Shown piece by piece: positions 44,044-52,568 of a stretch of 64,000 nt of DNA (position 1 is the stretch's first letter; each line of letters begins with the position of its first letter). The notes beneath the pieces were generated by a model that worked only from the letters and a program-made list of their open reading frames with translations, searched no databases and was not told the DNA's origin. Source of the stretch: Winogradskyella marincola. Lineage in GTDB: Bacteria > Bacteroidota > Bacteroidia > Flavobacteriales > Flavobacteriaceae. A program made the position numbers and the translations under genes. The stretch lies in contig NZ_JARSBN010000010.1 in the NCBI RefSeq assembly GCF_029624125.1, positions 44,194-108,193 on the forward strand. Reading direction: 5' to 3'.

Positions 44044-45078
44044 GTGAAAAAACTTCAAAGTAAAATTATTATAATTCATATTGTTGTATGGGTAGGACTC
44101 AGTTTATTTCCACTGCTCATCACATATGTAGATATAGGTGTAATTCCTAATAATTTGTTTGTAAAACAACTTTTACGACCAGTTTTGTTTTACACCAACT
44201 ATTTGGTGTTTGTCCCTTTTTTACTCTTAAAACGTAAGGTAGCATTGTATATTTTAGTGTCCTTTTTGTTTTTGTTGCTTTACAACTATTTTACAGAAGC
44301 CTTAGTATTTAATTTTTTAGATAGTGCCCATCAATTCCCTTTTCGTAAGCCACCCAATGGACCAAGACCTATGCTCAATATGCGGTATGTAGTACCAGCA
44401 GTTTTTTCATTAACAGTGTATTTACTGGGCGGAATTTATGCCTTGGTAGTAGATTTTTACAAAAGAGAACGTATATCAAGAGCAATGGAGCACGAGAAGA
44501 CAGATATAAGACTTCAATATTTAAGAAATCAATTAAACCCACACTTTCTGTTCAATTCACTTAACAGTATTTACTCTTTAGTAAGACGTAAATCAGACGA
44601 TGCGCCCGAAGCAGTGATTACACTTTCAGAGTTAATGCGTTACATGTTGTACGAAGCCAACGACAAGGAAGTACCATTAGAAAAGGAGCTAGACTATATT
44701 CAAAATTATATCTCACTTCAACGACTCAGAATCAAAAACAGCGAAGACGTAAAAATCAACATACACGGCAATTCCAAAGGGCTTAAAATCTATCCGTTAA
44801 TACTCATAACGTTTATAGAAAATGCCTTTAAATACGGAACCGATTACAAAGGAAAAACCTTCATAGACATTAAGATAAAAATAATTGAGAATCAGCTTCA
44901 TTTTTATGTAAAGAACAATATAGGCATACACAAAGAAGACAAAGAAAACTCAGGCATAGGTCTAGAAAATATAAAAAGTCAACTGCAGTATCTTTATAGT
45001 GAGCAACATAACCTGTCAATAGACTCTAATCAGCATTATTACAAAGTCAACCTAACGCTAAACCTTAACACGCAATGA
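44044..45078 (+). CDS. LytS/YehU-type sensor histidine kinase
   Basis: A 344-residue kinase starting at GTG. Four hydrophobic helices (about 7-27, 45-62, 66-84, 117-138) precede a cytoplasmic His-kinase domain with the phospho-acceptor motif QLNPHFLFNSLN (His167) and an ATP-binding region (ITFIENAFKYGTD; SGIGLENIKSQL). No large extracellular sensor is visible, so it likely senses within the membrane. Its stop overlaps the response regulator by 4 bp (ATGA), giving a paired system. Confidence 0.92.
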   Translation: MKKLQSKIIIIHIVVWVGLSLFPLLITYVDIGVIPNNLFVKQLLRPVLFYTNYLVFVPFLLLKRKVALYILVSFLFLLLYNYFTEALVFNFLDSAHQFPFRKPPNGPRPMLNMRYVVPAVFSLTVYLLGGIYALVVDFYKRERISRAMEHEKTDIRLQYLRNQLNPHFLFNSLNSIYSLVRRKSDDAPEAVITLSELMRYMLYEANDKEVPLEKELDYIQNYISLQRLRIKNSEDVKINIHGNSKGLKIYPLILITFIENAFKYGTDYKGKTFIDIKIKIIENQLHFYVKNNIGIHKEDKENSGIGLENIKSQLQYLYSEQHNLSIDSNQHYYKVNLTLNLNTQ

Positions 45079-45809
45079 AATGTATAATTATAGATGATGA
45101 GCCTTTGGCAATAGACGTTGTAGAGTCTTATTGCAAAGCATTAGGAGGTATAGAAGTGCTAAAAACTTTTACAAACGCTATAGAAGCACTAGAGTTTATC
45201 AATACCCAAAGCATACAATTAGTATTCTCTGATATCGAAATGCCAAATATCAACGGTATAGATTTGGTAAAATCTTTAGAAGGAAAAGTACCATATTTCA
45301 TTTTCACTACAGCATATCCACAATATGCTTTAGAAGGTTTCGATCTCAATGCTGTAGATTATTTAGTAAAGCCAATACCGTTTCCACGTTTTATAAAAGC
45401 TGTAAACAGAGTAAAAGAGATGATAAAGCTTAATAACATTCAAACATCTTTCAATATCTCATCAGCTGGCAGTATAAGTGTAGAGTCTGGTACAAAAGAT
45501 GATTTTATTTTTGTAAAGTCAGAATACGAAAATATAAAGTTAGAAGTAAAGAATATCACATACATTCAAGGACTTAAGGACTATTTAAAAATTCATAATG
45601 GTACCAGCAAGTCAGTACTCACCTTAATGAATTTTAAAGAAATACAAGCCAAGCTACCAGAAACCACCTTTATCAGAGTACACCGTTCCTTTGTAGTTAA
45701 TGTCAATAAGATCAATTCCATCCAAAAAAACCGAATTGTAATTAACGGAGAGCGCATACCAATAGGAGAAAGCTACAAGTCTTTAGTGTACGACAGGTTA
45801 GATATATAG
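45075..45809 (+). CDS. LytTR response regulator
   Basis: A 244-residue regulator: receiver domain (1-120) with Asp7/Asp8 and the phospho-acceptor Asp53 (FSDIEMPN), then a LytTR DNA-binding domain (about 140-240) with VKNITYIQGLKDYLKIH and FIRVHRSFVVNVNKI. Partner of the kinase encoded just upstream. The gene context suggests it controls the adjacent surface-protein operons; the binding site itself was not identified. Confidence 0.94.
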   Translation: MKCIIIDDEPLAIDVVESYCKALGGIEVLKTFTNAIEALEFINTQSIQLVFSDIEMPNINGIDLVKSLEGKVPYFIFTTAYPQYALEGFDLNAVDYLVKPIPFPRFIKAVNRVKEMIKLNNIQTSFNISSAGSISVESGTKDDFIFVKSEYENIKLEVKNITYIQGLKDYLKIHNGTSKSVLTLMNFKEIQAKLPETTFIRVHRSFVVNVNKINSIQKNRIVINGERIPIGESYKSLVYDRLDI

Positions 45810-45949
45810 GCCATACCTGTGCTCAATCAATTCATCAAAACAAGACTCTTCGTTAATACCACCCAAAAGCAAACAAGAAAGGAAAGACAAAAGCAGTAAT
45901 ATTAGTAAGCTTTTATTTTCTAAATTTACGCTTATAGCTCAAACTTACA

Positions 45950-46237
45950 ATGTCTAAGCAAAATTCCTTAACCAATGCTATTCAGCAATTAATAAGCGCT
46001 ATTCTAAAAGTCTTAGGGTATCACAATACACCCAAGCGTACATGGCACCAACACGTAGTACCCTATCAAGAGGGCTGGGCAGTACGTAGAGAAGGTAATA
46101 AACGCATTACATCCAAGCATCATAAGCAAGGCACTGCGATACGCAAAGCCAAAACCCTTGCTAAACGTTACAATGCAGATGTTATTATTCATCGTGCCAG
46201 TGGTGGTATCCGTAAGCGTATTAGTTATAAAGACTAG
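45950..46237 (+). CDS. DUF2188 protein
   Basis: A 95-residue basic protein. The C-terminal 65 residues match DUF2188 (WHQHVVPYQEGWAVRREG, KAKTLAKRYNADVIIH, GGIRKR). Such proteins are small and widespread with no known biochemical function; the basic surface suggests nucleic-acid contact. Single gene, 140 bp after the response regulator. Confidence 0.85.
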   Translation: MSKQNSLTNAIQQLISAILKVLGYHNTPKRTWHQHVVPYQEGWAVRREGNKRITSKHHKQGTAIRKAKTLAKRYNADVIIHRASGGIRKRISYKD

Positions 46238-46370
46238 TGACTTACACTTCATTATTGTTTTCATTGGCTGTCTAATGTTAATAAAACACTAAATATTTAA
46301 AAACTAAACATTTAAGACATCCAAAATCCTTTTTTGCAACGTATCTTTAGTAACGTTAAAAACAAGTGCT

Positions 46371-46517
46371 ATGAATCCATTTCAAAAATTAAGACTACAG
46401 TGGCTAAAACCACACAGTAAGCCAATACAAAAAGAAGGTAATAATGATGTTTCAGCTATAAAACAGAATGAAGCAAAAAGGGCATTCAAAGACGAAGATG
46501 TCTTTTTATTTATATAA
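46371..46517 (+). CDS. Small hypothetical protein, 48 aa
   Basis: ATG at 46371, stop at 46515-46517. It reads MNPFQKLRLQWLKPHSK..., then a basic/acidic tail ending FKDEDVFLFI. No family known. It fills a 296-bp gap between the DUF2188 gene and the converging EEP gene. Amino-acid composition is plausible and both ends are clear, but no homologue evidence can be given. Confidence 0.4.
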   Translation: MNPFQKLRLQWLKPHSKPIQKEGNNDVSAIKQNEAKRAFKDEDVFLFI

Positions 46518-46533
46518 CCATAAGAGAAACCAT

Positions 46534-47520
46534 TTAAGACTCCTTTAGTTTTACAGAAATAGGGTAGTGGTCACTATAACCATCAAGAAGGATCTTCTTA
46601 CCCATACCACCAAAATGCTTAGGAATACCATAAGCACCAGGTTTTATCATTTCTGCAAAACGCTCAATACTCACAGAGTCTGGTATTATCTTAATAGGGT
46701 TGTTACTTTTTAGCATATTCTCATTAGCCAAAAACTGATCTAACATGTTGGGTTGATTCCCAAAGTAGAAGCTCGCAGTACCATAATCCATTAAAGGCCA
46801 CATTAAGTTCAAAAAATAAGGAATACGACCACGCACCACGCGAGCTCTACTGCGCAAAGCTAGTGCAAAACGTGTCAACGACTCATTAAAAGGCTCATCG
46901 TTAAAGTCACCCATGGCCAATACCGGAGTATCATCACCATGCACCTCTCTAATACGCTGATGGAAATAACTCAACGTTTCACCAGCAATCTGGCGGTATC
47001 CACTAGACTCATACTGCCCACCACTACGAGAAGGCCAGTGATTAGCAATCAATACCAAACGCTGTTGGCCTTGGCTATGATTGGTTAAAAAATTAACCTG
47101 TAGAATGTCTCTGGTCGCAGTTCTTCTTAGTACAAAATGGTCATATACCTTAGGCTCACCGTTTTCTTCTTCAACAGTAAACACATCAGCATCATAAATA
47201 AAAGCCACATCAATACCACGTTTGTCATCCGAGTCGTCATGTACTAAGGCGTAATTCCGATTTAAAACACCCATTTTCTGAATCAACAGATGAAGCACGT
47301 GGGCATTTTCAACCTCACATACTCCCAAAATATCAGGACCATTGCCAGCATTCAATTGAATTATAATTCGGTTTAGTTGCTCTAGTTTTTGGTTAAGCTC
47401 TGTAGGTCCCCAACCTTTAACATCACTGCCAATAGCACGTTGTAGCTTCTCTGTGCGCCTGGGAGAGTGCTCAATATCAAAGAGGTTTTCTAAATTCCAG
47501 AAAGTAATGTGGTAGTCCAT
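46534..47520 (-). CDS. Intracellular endonuclease/exonuclease/phosphatase-fold protein
   Basis: A 328-residue EEP-family protein without signal peptide. Core motifs: FWNLENLFD, ILGVCEVENA (metal Glu), DDKRGIDVAFIYD, ANHWPSRSGGQ, AMGDFNDEPFNESL and GYSDHYPISV (catalytic Asp/His). Similar proteins are annotated as endonuclease/exonuclease/phosphatase without defined substrate. It is monocistronic. The upstream 47521-47874 is an intergenic stretch in which I see only AT-rich sequence and a weak TTGTTA...TAACAA hairpin. Confidence 0.88.
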   Translation of the reverse strand: MDYHITFWNLENLFDIEHSPRRTEKLQRAIGSDVKGWGPTELNQKLEQLNRIIIQLNAGNGPDILGVCEVENAHVLHLLIQKMGVLNRNYALVHDDSDDKRGIDVAFIYDADVFTVEEENGEPKVYDHFVLRRTATRDILQVNFLTNHSQGQQRLVLIANHWPSRSGGQYESSGYRQIAGETLSYFHQRIREVHGDDTPVLAMGDFNDEPFNESLTRFALALRSRARVVRGRIPYFLNLMWPLMDYGTASFYFGNQPNMLDQFLANENMLKSNNPIKIIPDSVSIERFAEMIKPGAYGIPKHFGGMGKKILLDGYSDHYPISVKLKES

Positions 47521-47874
47521 ATCTTATATTGTTTTAGGATACGGCTATTAAATAGATTGGTTAAAGAGGATGTTTAAAAGTAGTAGATTTTAAATAAAAA
47601 CCCAAACAGTATATTCAGATTTAATGACTAAATAATCTTAATAATACGCTCTATGCTAATATTCTCTTAAGTACATGAAAATTAAATGCACAAATGAATA
47701 CACTAATACAGGGTTGATTTTTTGAAGTCTTTCCTGAGCATTATCGAGGGGTTTTGTATCAAGACAAAAGAACATAAGTATATTTTCATAGTTGTTTATT
47801 TATAAATAGCATGTCATAGAAATCTAACAGAGATTTAGTATACTTGTTACACCAATAACAAAACACAATCAATA

Positions 47875-48399
47875 ATGAAATTATTAGGAATAGGATCTCG
47901 CATTAACCATACAGAACACGGAAAAGGAGTAGTAACTAATGTTACATCAAAGCACTATTGGGTAACGTTTATAGACAAAGGATTAGAAACAATAGAGTTA
48001 GATGAAGACTTCGAAATTATTGAAGCCGCAGAAGATGATGTAGATACAGTAAGTTTTTATGAAGTTGAAAAAAGCCTGAAAGACATTCTTAAAAAATGGT
48101 CAGACGTATCAGAAGTAGTCACTATTGCAGATAAATGGAAAGGCGGAACGCTAATAATGCAACCAGGAGACGAGAATTTAAAACCTAGTGAATTACCTAT
48201 AGATAAGTTCTTTCATAAGATAACAATGGTTCGTGATCGCTTGCGCGTTATGGAGCAAAAGATAAACTCTAGTAATCTTGAAGAGCAAGAAAAGATAGAT
48301 TTACAACAATACATTACCAGAAGCTATGGAAGCTTAACGAGCTTTAATGTGTTATTTAAACTGAAAACCCAGCAGTTTGTTGGGCAGCGTTCTAAGTAA
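47875..48399 (+). CDS. Conserved hypothetical protein with Tudor/CarD-like N-terminus
   Basis: A 174-residue soluble protein. The first 50 residues read GIGSRINHTEHGKGVVTN...WVTFIDKGLETIELD, the barrel-like beta motif seen at the start of CarD/UvrD-type Tudor modules and of many flavobacterial conserved proteins. The remainder is helical with a KWSDVSEVVTIADKWKGGTL centre and an acidic-basic tail. Function unknown; an RNA-polymerase or helicase-binding role is only a guess from the fold. Convergent with the next gene. Confidence 0.7.
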   Translation: MKLLGIGSRINHTEHGKGVVTNVTSKHYWVTFIDKGLETIELDEDFEIIEAAEDDVDTVSFYEVEKSLKDILKKWSDVSEVVTIADKWKGGTLIMQPGDENLKPSELPIDKFFHKITMVRDRLRVMEQKINSSNLEEQEKIDLQQYITRSYGSLTSFNVLFKLKTQQFVGQRSK

Positions 48400-48406
48400 T
48401 AGAATC

Positions 48407-49156
48407 TTAAAATTTCAATCCTTTTACCTCTCCCATATCTAATTCAAAAACTAAGAATTTATGGGAGGTTGGTAACTTGATTCCACTTTCGGTAGTTATC
48501 CATTGATCCCAAGATGCTTCAAGACCATCAATAGGCAAAATATCTACCCACATTTGAAAGCTTTTAGGTAGTCCGTTTTCATCCAAATGCCATAGATAAG
48601 AATCGCCAGGAGTAGTACCACCTTCGGTGTACGTTACAAGCAAGGACTTTTTACCATCTTCTGTTGTTACTAATCTGCGTTCAGTACCATTATCAAACAC
48701 TTTAAAAGGTGCCACTAACCAAAAGGAATCATTATTAAAAAACGTTATGGCTTTGTCTATATATTCTTGTTTTTCTACGCCATTATATTCGTGTTTACCA
48801 GCAAAGACTTTTGAGTTACCAGCATCACTAAAATCTAAAATTACTGTCATAGCATCCCATGATACTTCACAGGTATCATCCGTTTTGTACCATTTGTAAT
48901 GGTGCTTACCTTTAAAGGTCCATTCTATATAATCAGTATTGAGATATGCTTCTTCGTTTAACGCGCTTAGCATGGTTGTAGCAAGTTCGTCTGCCTCAGT
49001 GCCTAGCTTTCCGGTAGGTAAATCTTCATTGTACTTAATGTACATAAAACCATAAAAAAGTAGAGTAGGTAGTGTGAAGAAAATGATGATTCCTCCAATA
49101 ATTTTAAATATACGTTTAGTCTTTAAGTTTTTTGGCATTGTAATATTATTGTTCAT
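48407..49156 (-). CDS. Membrane-anchored hypothetical protein, 249 aa
   Basis: One N-terminal hydrophobic helix (about 17-38) anchors a long extracytoplasmic domain rich in Trp/Asp/Gly (WTFKGKHHYKWYKTDD, DSYLWHLDENGLPKSFQMW). No family assigned with certainty. The start could be the second Met (49138), because the first codon lies in a palindrome (see the repeat at 49155-49217). It follows the Tricorn-like protease on the same strand by 70 bp. Confidence 0.65.
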   Translation of the reverse strand: MNNNITMPKNLKTKRIFKIIGGIIIFFTLPTLLFYGFMYIKYNEDLPTGKLGTEADELATTMLSALNEEAYLNTDYIEWTFKGKHHYKWYKTDDTCEVSWDAMTVILDFSDAGNSKVFAGKHEYNGVEKQEYIDKAITFFNNDSFWLVAPFKVFDNGTERRLVTTEDGKKSLLVTYTEGGTTPGDSYLWHLDENGLPKSFQMWVDILPIDGLEASWDQWITTESGIKLPTSHKFLVFELDMGEVKGLKF

Positions 49157-49217
49157 TACGAGTAATTAATTTTCAGAAACATTATAGTTTGTCTGAGAAC
49201 AGCATTACTCGTAATGA
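49155..49217. repeat. Paired 12-bp inverted repeat around the start of the 249-aa gene
   Basis: CATTACGAGTAAT (from 49155) and its complement ATTACTCGTAAT (about 49206-49217) flank 36 bp with internal TTCAG/CTGAG pairing. Each half is itself a near-palindrome. On the minus strand the second arm reaches the ATG of the 249-aa gene, so folding of the RNA could hide that start. Confidence 0.5.
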
Positions 49218-49226
49218 GTTGTATTG

Positions 49227-52200
49227 TTAATTATCAGATTTATAACCGTTAGGACGTTTCCAGCGTACAGGTGCTTTTGGTTCTGGTTTTAGTTCAAATT
49301 CGTTGTCTTTTAAAAGCTTTAGAGCTTCTTGTACAGCACGTTCTAATTGAGGATCATTTCCTTTTGAAGTTTCTCTAGGATGCTGAATCACTTCAATATT
49401 TGGTGCCACACCTTCACCTTCTACAGCCCATTCTCCATTCACATCATAGAAACCACCACGAGGTGCTACCATACGTCCACCATCAATAAATGCAGGTGTA
49501 TCCCAAGTACCAACGAGTCCTCCCCAAGTTCTTGTACCTATTAATGGACCTAAGTTTCTCATTTTAAACATGTATGGAAGTAAATCTCCACCAGAGCCAG
49601 CACGCTCGTTAATTAGCATTACTTTTGGTCCCCAAATACCAGCAATAGGTGTGGTCCAAGGACGTTTATCACCAGCTTTACTGTTAAAGTAACCGTAAAT
49701 CTCTCGAGACATAATATCCATCATATAATCTGCCGCAGAACCACCTCCATTATTACGTTCGTCTATAACAACCCCTTTTTTATCTTGCTGAGAGAAATAA
49801 TATCTATTGAAAGAGGTAAAACCTCCGCCACCAGTGTTTGGTACATAGACGTAAGCGAGTTTACCATTAGATAGTTCATCAACTTTACGACGGTTGCCTT
49901 CAATCCAATCGATACTTCTTAAGCTACGTTCATTACTTACAGGTTTTACAAGTACGCTACGAGCATTGGTAAGTGTTGGTTGCGAATTTACCATTAAGGT
50001 AATTTCTCTGCCTGCAGTTTGCTCTAACAAAGCATAAGGATTGGTTTTGCTATCTAATGCAGTTCCGTTAATTGCTAGGATGTAATCACCTTCTTTAACG
50101 TCAATACCTGGTTTTGCCAAAGGAGCATCAATATCAGGATTCCAACGTTCACCAGTATAAATTTTAGAAATTTTGAAGTTGCCATTGGTTTTTTCAAAAT
50201 CACAACCTAGCAACCCAACAGCGACACGGTCTACGTTAGGGAAATCTCCACCAGAAACATAAGAATGTCCAACAGCAACTTCACCACTCATTATATCTAC
50301 AACATAGTTTAAGTCTGTTCTGTGACGTACATGGTCTATCCAAGGTGCATACCATTTGTATACTTCGTCCCATGGAGCACCATGCACATTATCTACATAT
50401 AAGAAGTCTCTCATGTAGCGCCAGCCTTCTTTAAAAATTTGATGTGCTTCAGCTTTAGGATCTAACTTTATTTTGATATCAATCTTTAAGTTGTCTTTTC
50501 CAGGTTTTGGTGGAGCAGAGGTACCTGTTAGTACCCAATTACCATTCTGAGAAAGCAAAATAGATTTTCTGTCGTTAGAGGCTACCATGTCCCATACACC
50601 TTCAGCAAAGTCCGAAGCTTTTTCTTTTTCAACATCATAAGAATGTACTTTTAGTCCGCTGGCATTAGGAATGTCCTCAGCAATAAATAAATTGTTTTTA
50701 GGGCCTTTTAGTAATGCTATATAGTTTCTTTCAGGTAAGTTTAGCGCCACAGCTCTATCGAAAATACCATCTTCATCAATTGTTACCGTAACACTATCAG
50801 ATGATTTTTTATCGTCCTTTTTATCTTCTTTCTTGTCATCATTTTCCTTCTTTTCTTCCTCCATGTCACTTTTAGGAAGGTTAGGAGCTTTGTCATCTTT
50901 ACTTAAAACAACTGCGTATAAACTTCTGGTAAGATTGGCTGCAGGATCGTAATTACTCATGTCTAACCAACCACTTTGCAATCCATAATTCGTACTTGCT
51001 AACGTATATAAGTATTTCCCAGACTCATCCCAAACTGGCGTAATGGCATCAGCTATAGGATCTGTAATCTGAATCACTTTTTTAGAGTCTATGTTGTAAG
51101 CAAAAATGGCTTTAAAATGGTTATCTTGCTGTTTTGCGTATGCTATCCACTTGCTGTCTGGTGACCAAACAGGATTCATAGAACGGTTAGGATGTGCATA
51201 TCGATCTGTATCAATCTTTTTTGTTTTTTTAGTTTCAAGATTTATAATCCAAACGTTATAATGTGTGTCTGTATAGGCAATGTGCTTACCATCTGGAGAC
51301 CAATCTGGTTGAAAATAAAACGTTGGATTTGGCAACGAAATCGCTTCGACATTATCACCATTTTGGTCTGCCAGCATTAGTTGGTATTCGCCACTTTTGT
51401 CAGAAAACCAAGCAATTTTATCACCATTTGGTGACCATATAGGATTACGATCTGCAACAGCAGGCGAGTTGGTAATATTTTTCCATGTACCGTTTTCTTT
51501 AGGTACGGTAAAGATTTCACCACGATGTTCAAAAATAGCACGCTTTCCTGTTGGTGAAACATTAGGATTTATTAGTTGTCTGGCAGAAACATTATCCCAT
51601 TTTGTTCTGTAGAAATTGAGATCTGCTTTAACATCAATATTTAATTGCTTTGTTTTGTTTGTTGAAGGATTGAAAACGTGAAGATAACCACCTTGTTCGT
51701 AAATCAATTTATCATCACTCGCATCTAAACTTTTTACATCAAACTTTTTATGAAAAGTTACTTGTTTTTCTTCTTTAGTTGAAGGATTAAATGACCAGAT
51801 GTTCATGGTGTAATCGCGTTCGGACATAAAATATACCAGTCCGTTTAACCATACAGGATCTAAATGACGCTCCTTTGTTGGTTGCGATGTTCTTACTAGG
51901 TCTTTTGTTTTTAAATCTACAACCCAAATAGGCATTGCTTGTCCGCCACGATAGTTTCTCCACTCAGCATCCCAACCTGTAATAGGAGTATAAGCGAGAT
52001 GTTTGCCATCTGGAGATATTTCTCCGTAGGCAGCTCTGGGAATATCTAAAGCTTCTGGCAAACCACCATCTGTAGAGACTGTAAAAAATTTATTGGTCAT
52101 GGTTGGCTGTGCTTCTCTTCCGGATCGGAATAATACTTTGCCATCTGGTGTCCATCCTTGCACAAAATCACCACCAGGATGATAGGTAAGACGCTTAGGT

Positions 52201-52484
52201 TCTCCGCCTTCAGCAGGCATAACAAATACATCAACATTGCCGTCGTATTGCGCAGTAAAGGCAATTAGTTTTCCGTCATTAGAAAAATGAGGATTAGACT
52301 CATAGCCTTCATCACTGGTTAATCGTATTGCTGTGCCACCATTTAGAGATGATTTCCAAAGATCGTTGGCATATACAAAGACCACATCATCTCCATGAAG
52401 TGTAGGTTGTCTTAATAATTGTGTGCCTTGAGAAAATGAGAAAATAGAAGCGCATAGCGCTACAATTGCAATGTGATTTTTCAT
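49227..52484 (-). CDS. Tricorn-type S41 peptidase
   Basis: A 1085-residue exported protease (signal cut near FSQG). The first about 280 and the next 250 residues form WD40/Tricorn-like propellers (HFSNDGKLIAFTAQYDG, WSPDGKHIAYTDTH repeats). A low-complexity Lys/Asp/Glu linker lies at about 540-565. A core domain follows with a VGHSYVSGG (catalytic His), a PDZ (about 790-880) and an S41 C-domain with NERAGSGGDLLP (Ser964) and a WAVEGEG Glu (about 1022), matching Tricorn's Ser965/Glu1023. Degrades peptides. Confidence 0.92.
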   Translation of the reverse strand: MKNHIAIVALCASIFSFSQGTQLLRQPTLHGDDVVFVYANDLWKSSLNGGTAIRLTSDEGYESNPHFSNDGKLIAFTAQYDGNVDVFVMPAEGGEPKRLTYHPGGDFVQGWTPDGKVLFRSGREAQPTMTNKFFTVSTDGGLPEALDIPRAAYGEISPDGKHLAYTPITGWDAEWRNYRGGQAMPIWVVDLKTKDLVRTSQPTKERHLDPVWLNGLVYFMSERDYTMNIWSFNPSTKEEKQVTFHKKFDVKSLDASDDKLIYEQGGYLHVFNPSTNKTKQLNIDVKADLNFYRTKWDNVSARQLINPNVSPTGKRAIFEHRGEIFTVPKENGTWKNITNSPAVADRNPIWSPNGDKIAWFSDKSGEYQLMLADQNGDNVEAISLPNPTFYFQPDWSPDGKHIAYTDTHYNVWIINLETKKTKKIDTDRYAHPNRSMNPVWSPDSKWIAYAKQQDNHFKAIFAYNIDSKKVIQITDPIADAITPVWDESGKYLYTLASTNYGLQSGWLDMSNYDPAANLTRSLYAVVLSKDDKAPNLPKSDMEEEKKENDDKKEDKKDDKKSSDSVTVTIDEDGIFDRAVALNLPERNYIALLKGPKNNLFIAEDIPNASGLKVHSYDVEKEKASDFAEGVWDMVASNDRKSILLSQNGNWVLTGTSAPPKPGKDNLKIDIKIKLDPKAEAHQIFKEGWRYMRDFLYVDNVHGAPWDEVYKWYAPWIDHVRHRTDLNYVVDIMSGEVAVGHSYVSGGDFPNVDRVAVGLLGCDFEKTNGNFKISKIYTGERWNPDIDAPLAKPGIDVKEGDYILAINGTALDSKTNPYALLEQTAGREITLMVNSQPTLTNARSVLVKPVSNERSLRSIDWIEGNRRKVDELSNGKLAYVYVPNTGGGGFTSFNRYYFSQQDKKGVVIDERNNGGGSAADYMMDIMSREIYGYFNSKAGDKRPWTTPIAGIWGPKVMLINERAGSGGDLLPYMFKMRNLGPLIGTRTWGGLVGTWDTPAFIDGGRMVAPRGGFYDVNGEWAVEGEGVAPNIEVIQHPRETSKGNDPQLERAVQEALKLLKDNEFELKPEPKAPVRWKRPNGYKSDN

Positions 52485-52568
52485 ATCTGGTTGGTTTTAA
52501 TGGTGGTTACTAGTTGATTGATGTAGCTAAAGATACGATATCCTTAAATTGAAAATTTAAAAACAATG

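Noticed and set aside
46534..47520. Recent horizontal transfer of the EEP gene because of slightly higher GC
   Set aside because: The shift in base and codon use is small and was not measured; neighbours are ordinary.
47521..47874. Possible gene in the 354-bp gap
   Set aside because: The only ATG frame is a 16-codon peptide; no conserved signal seen.
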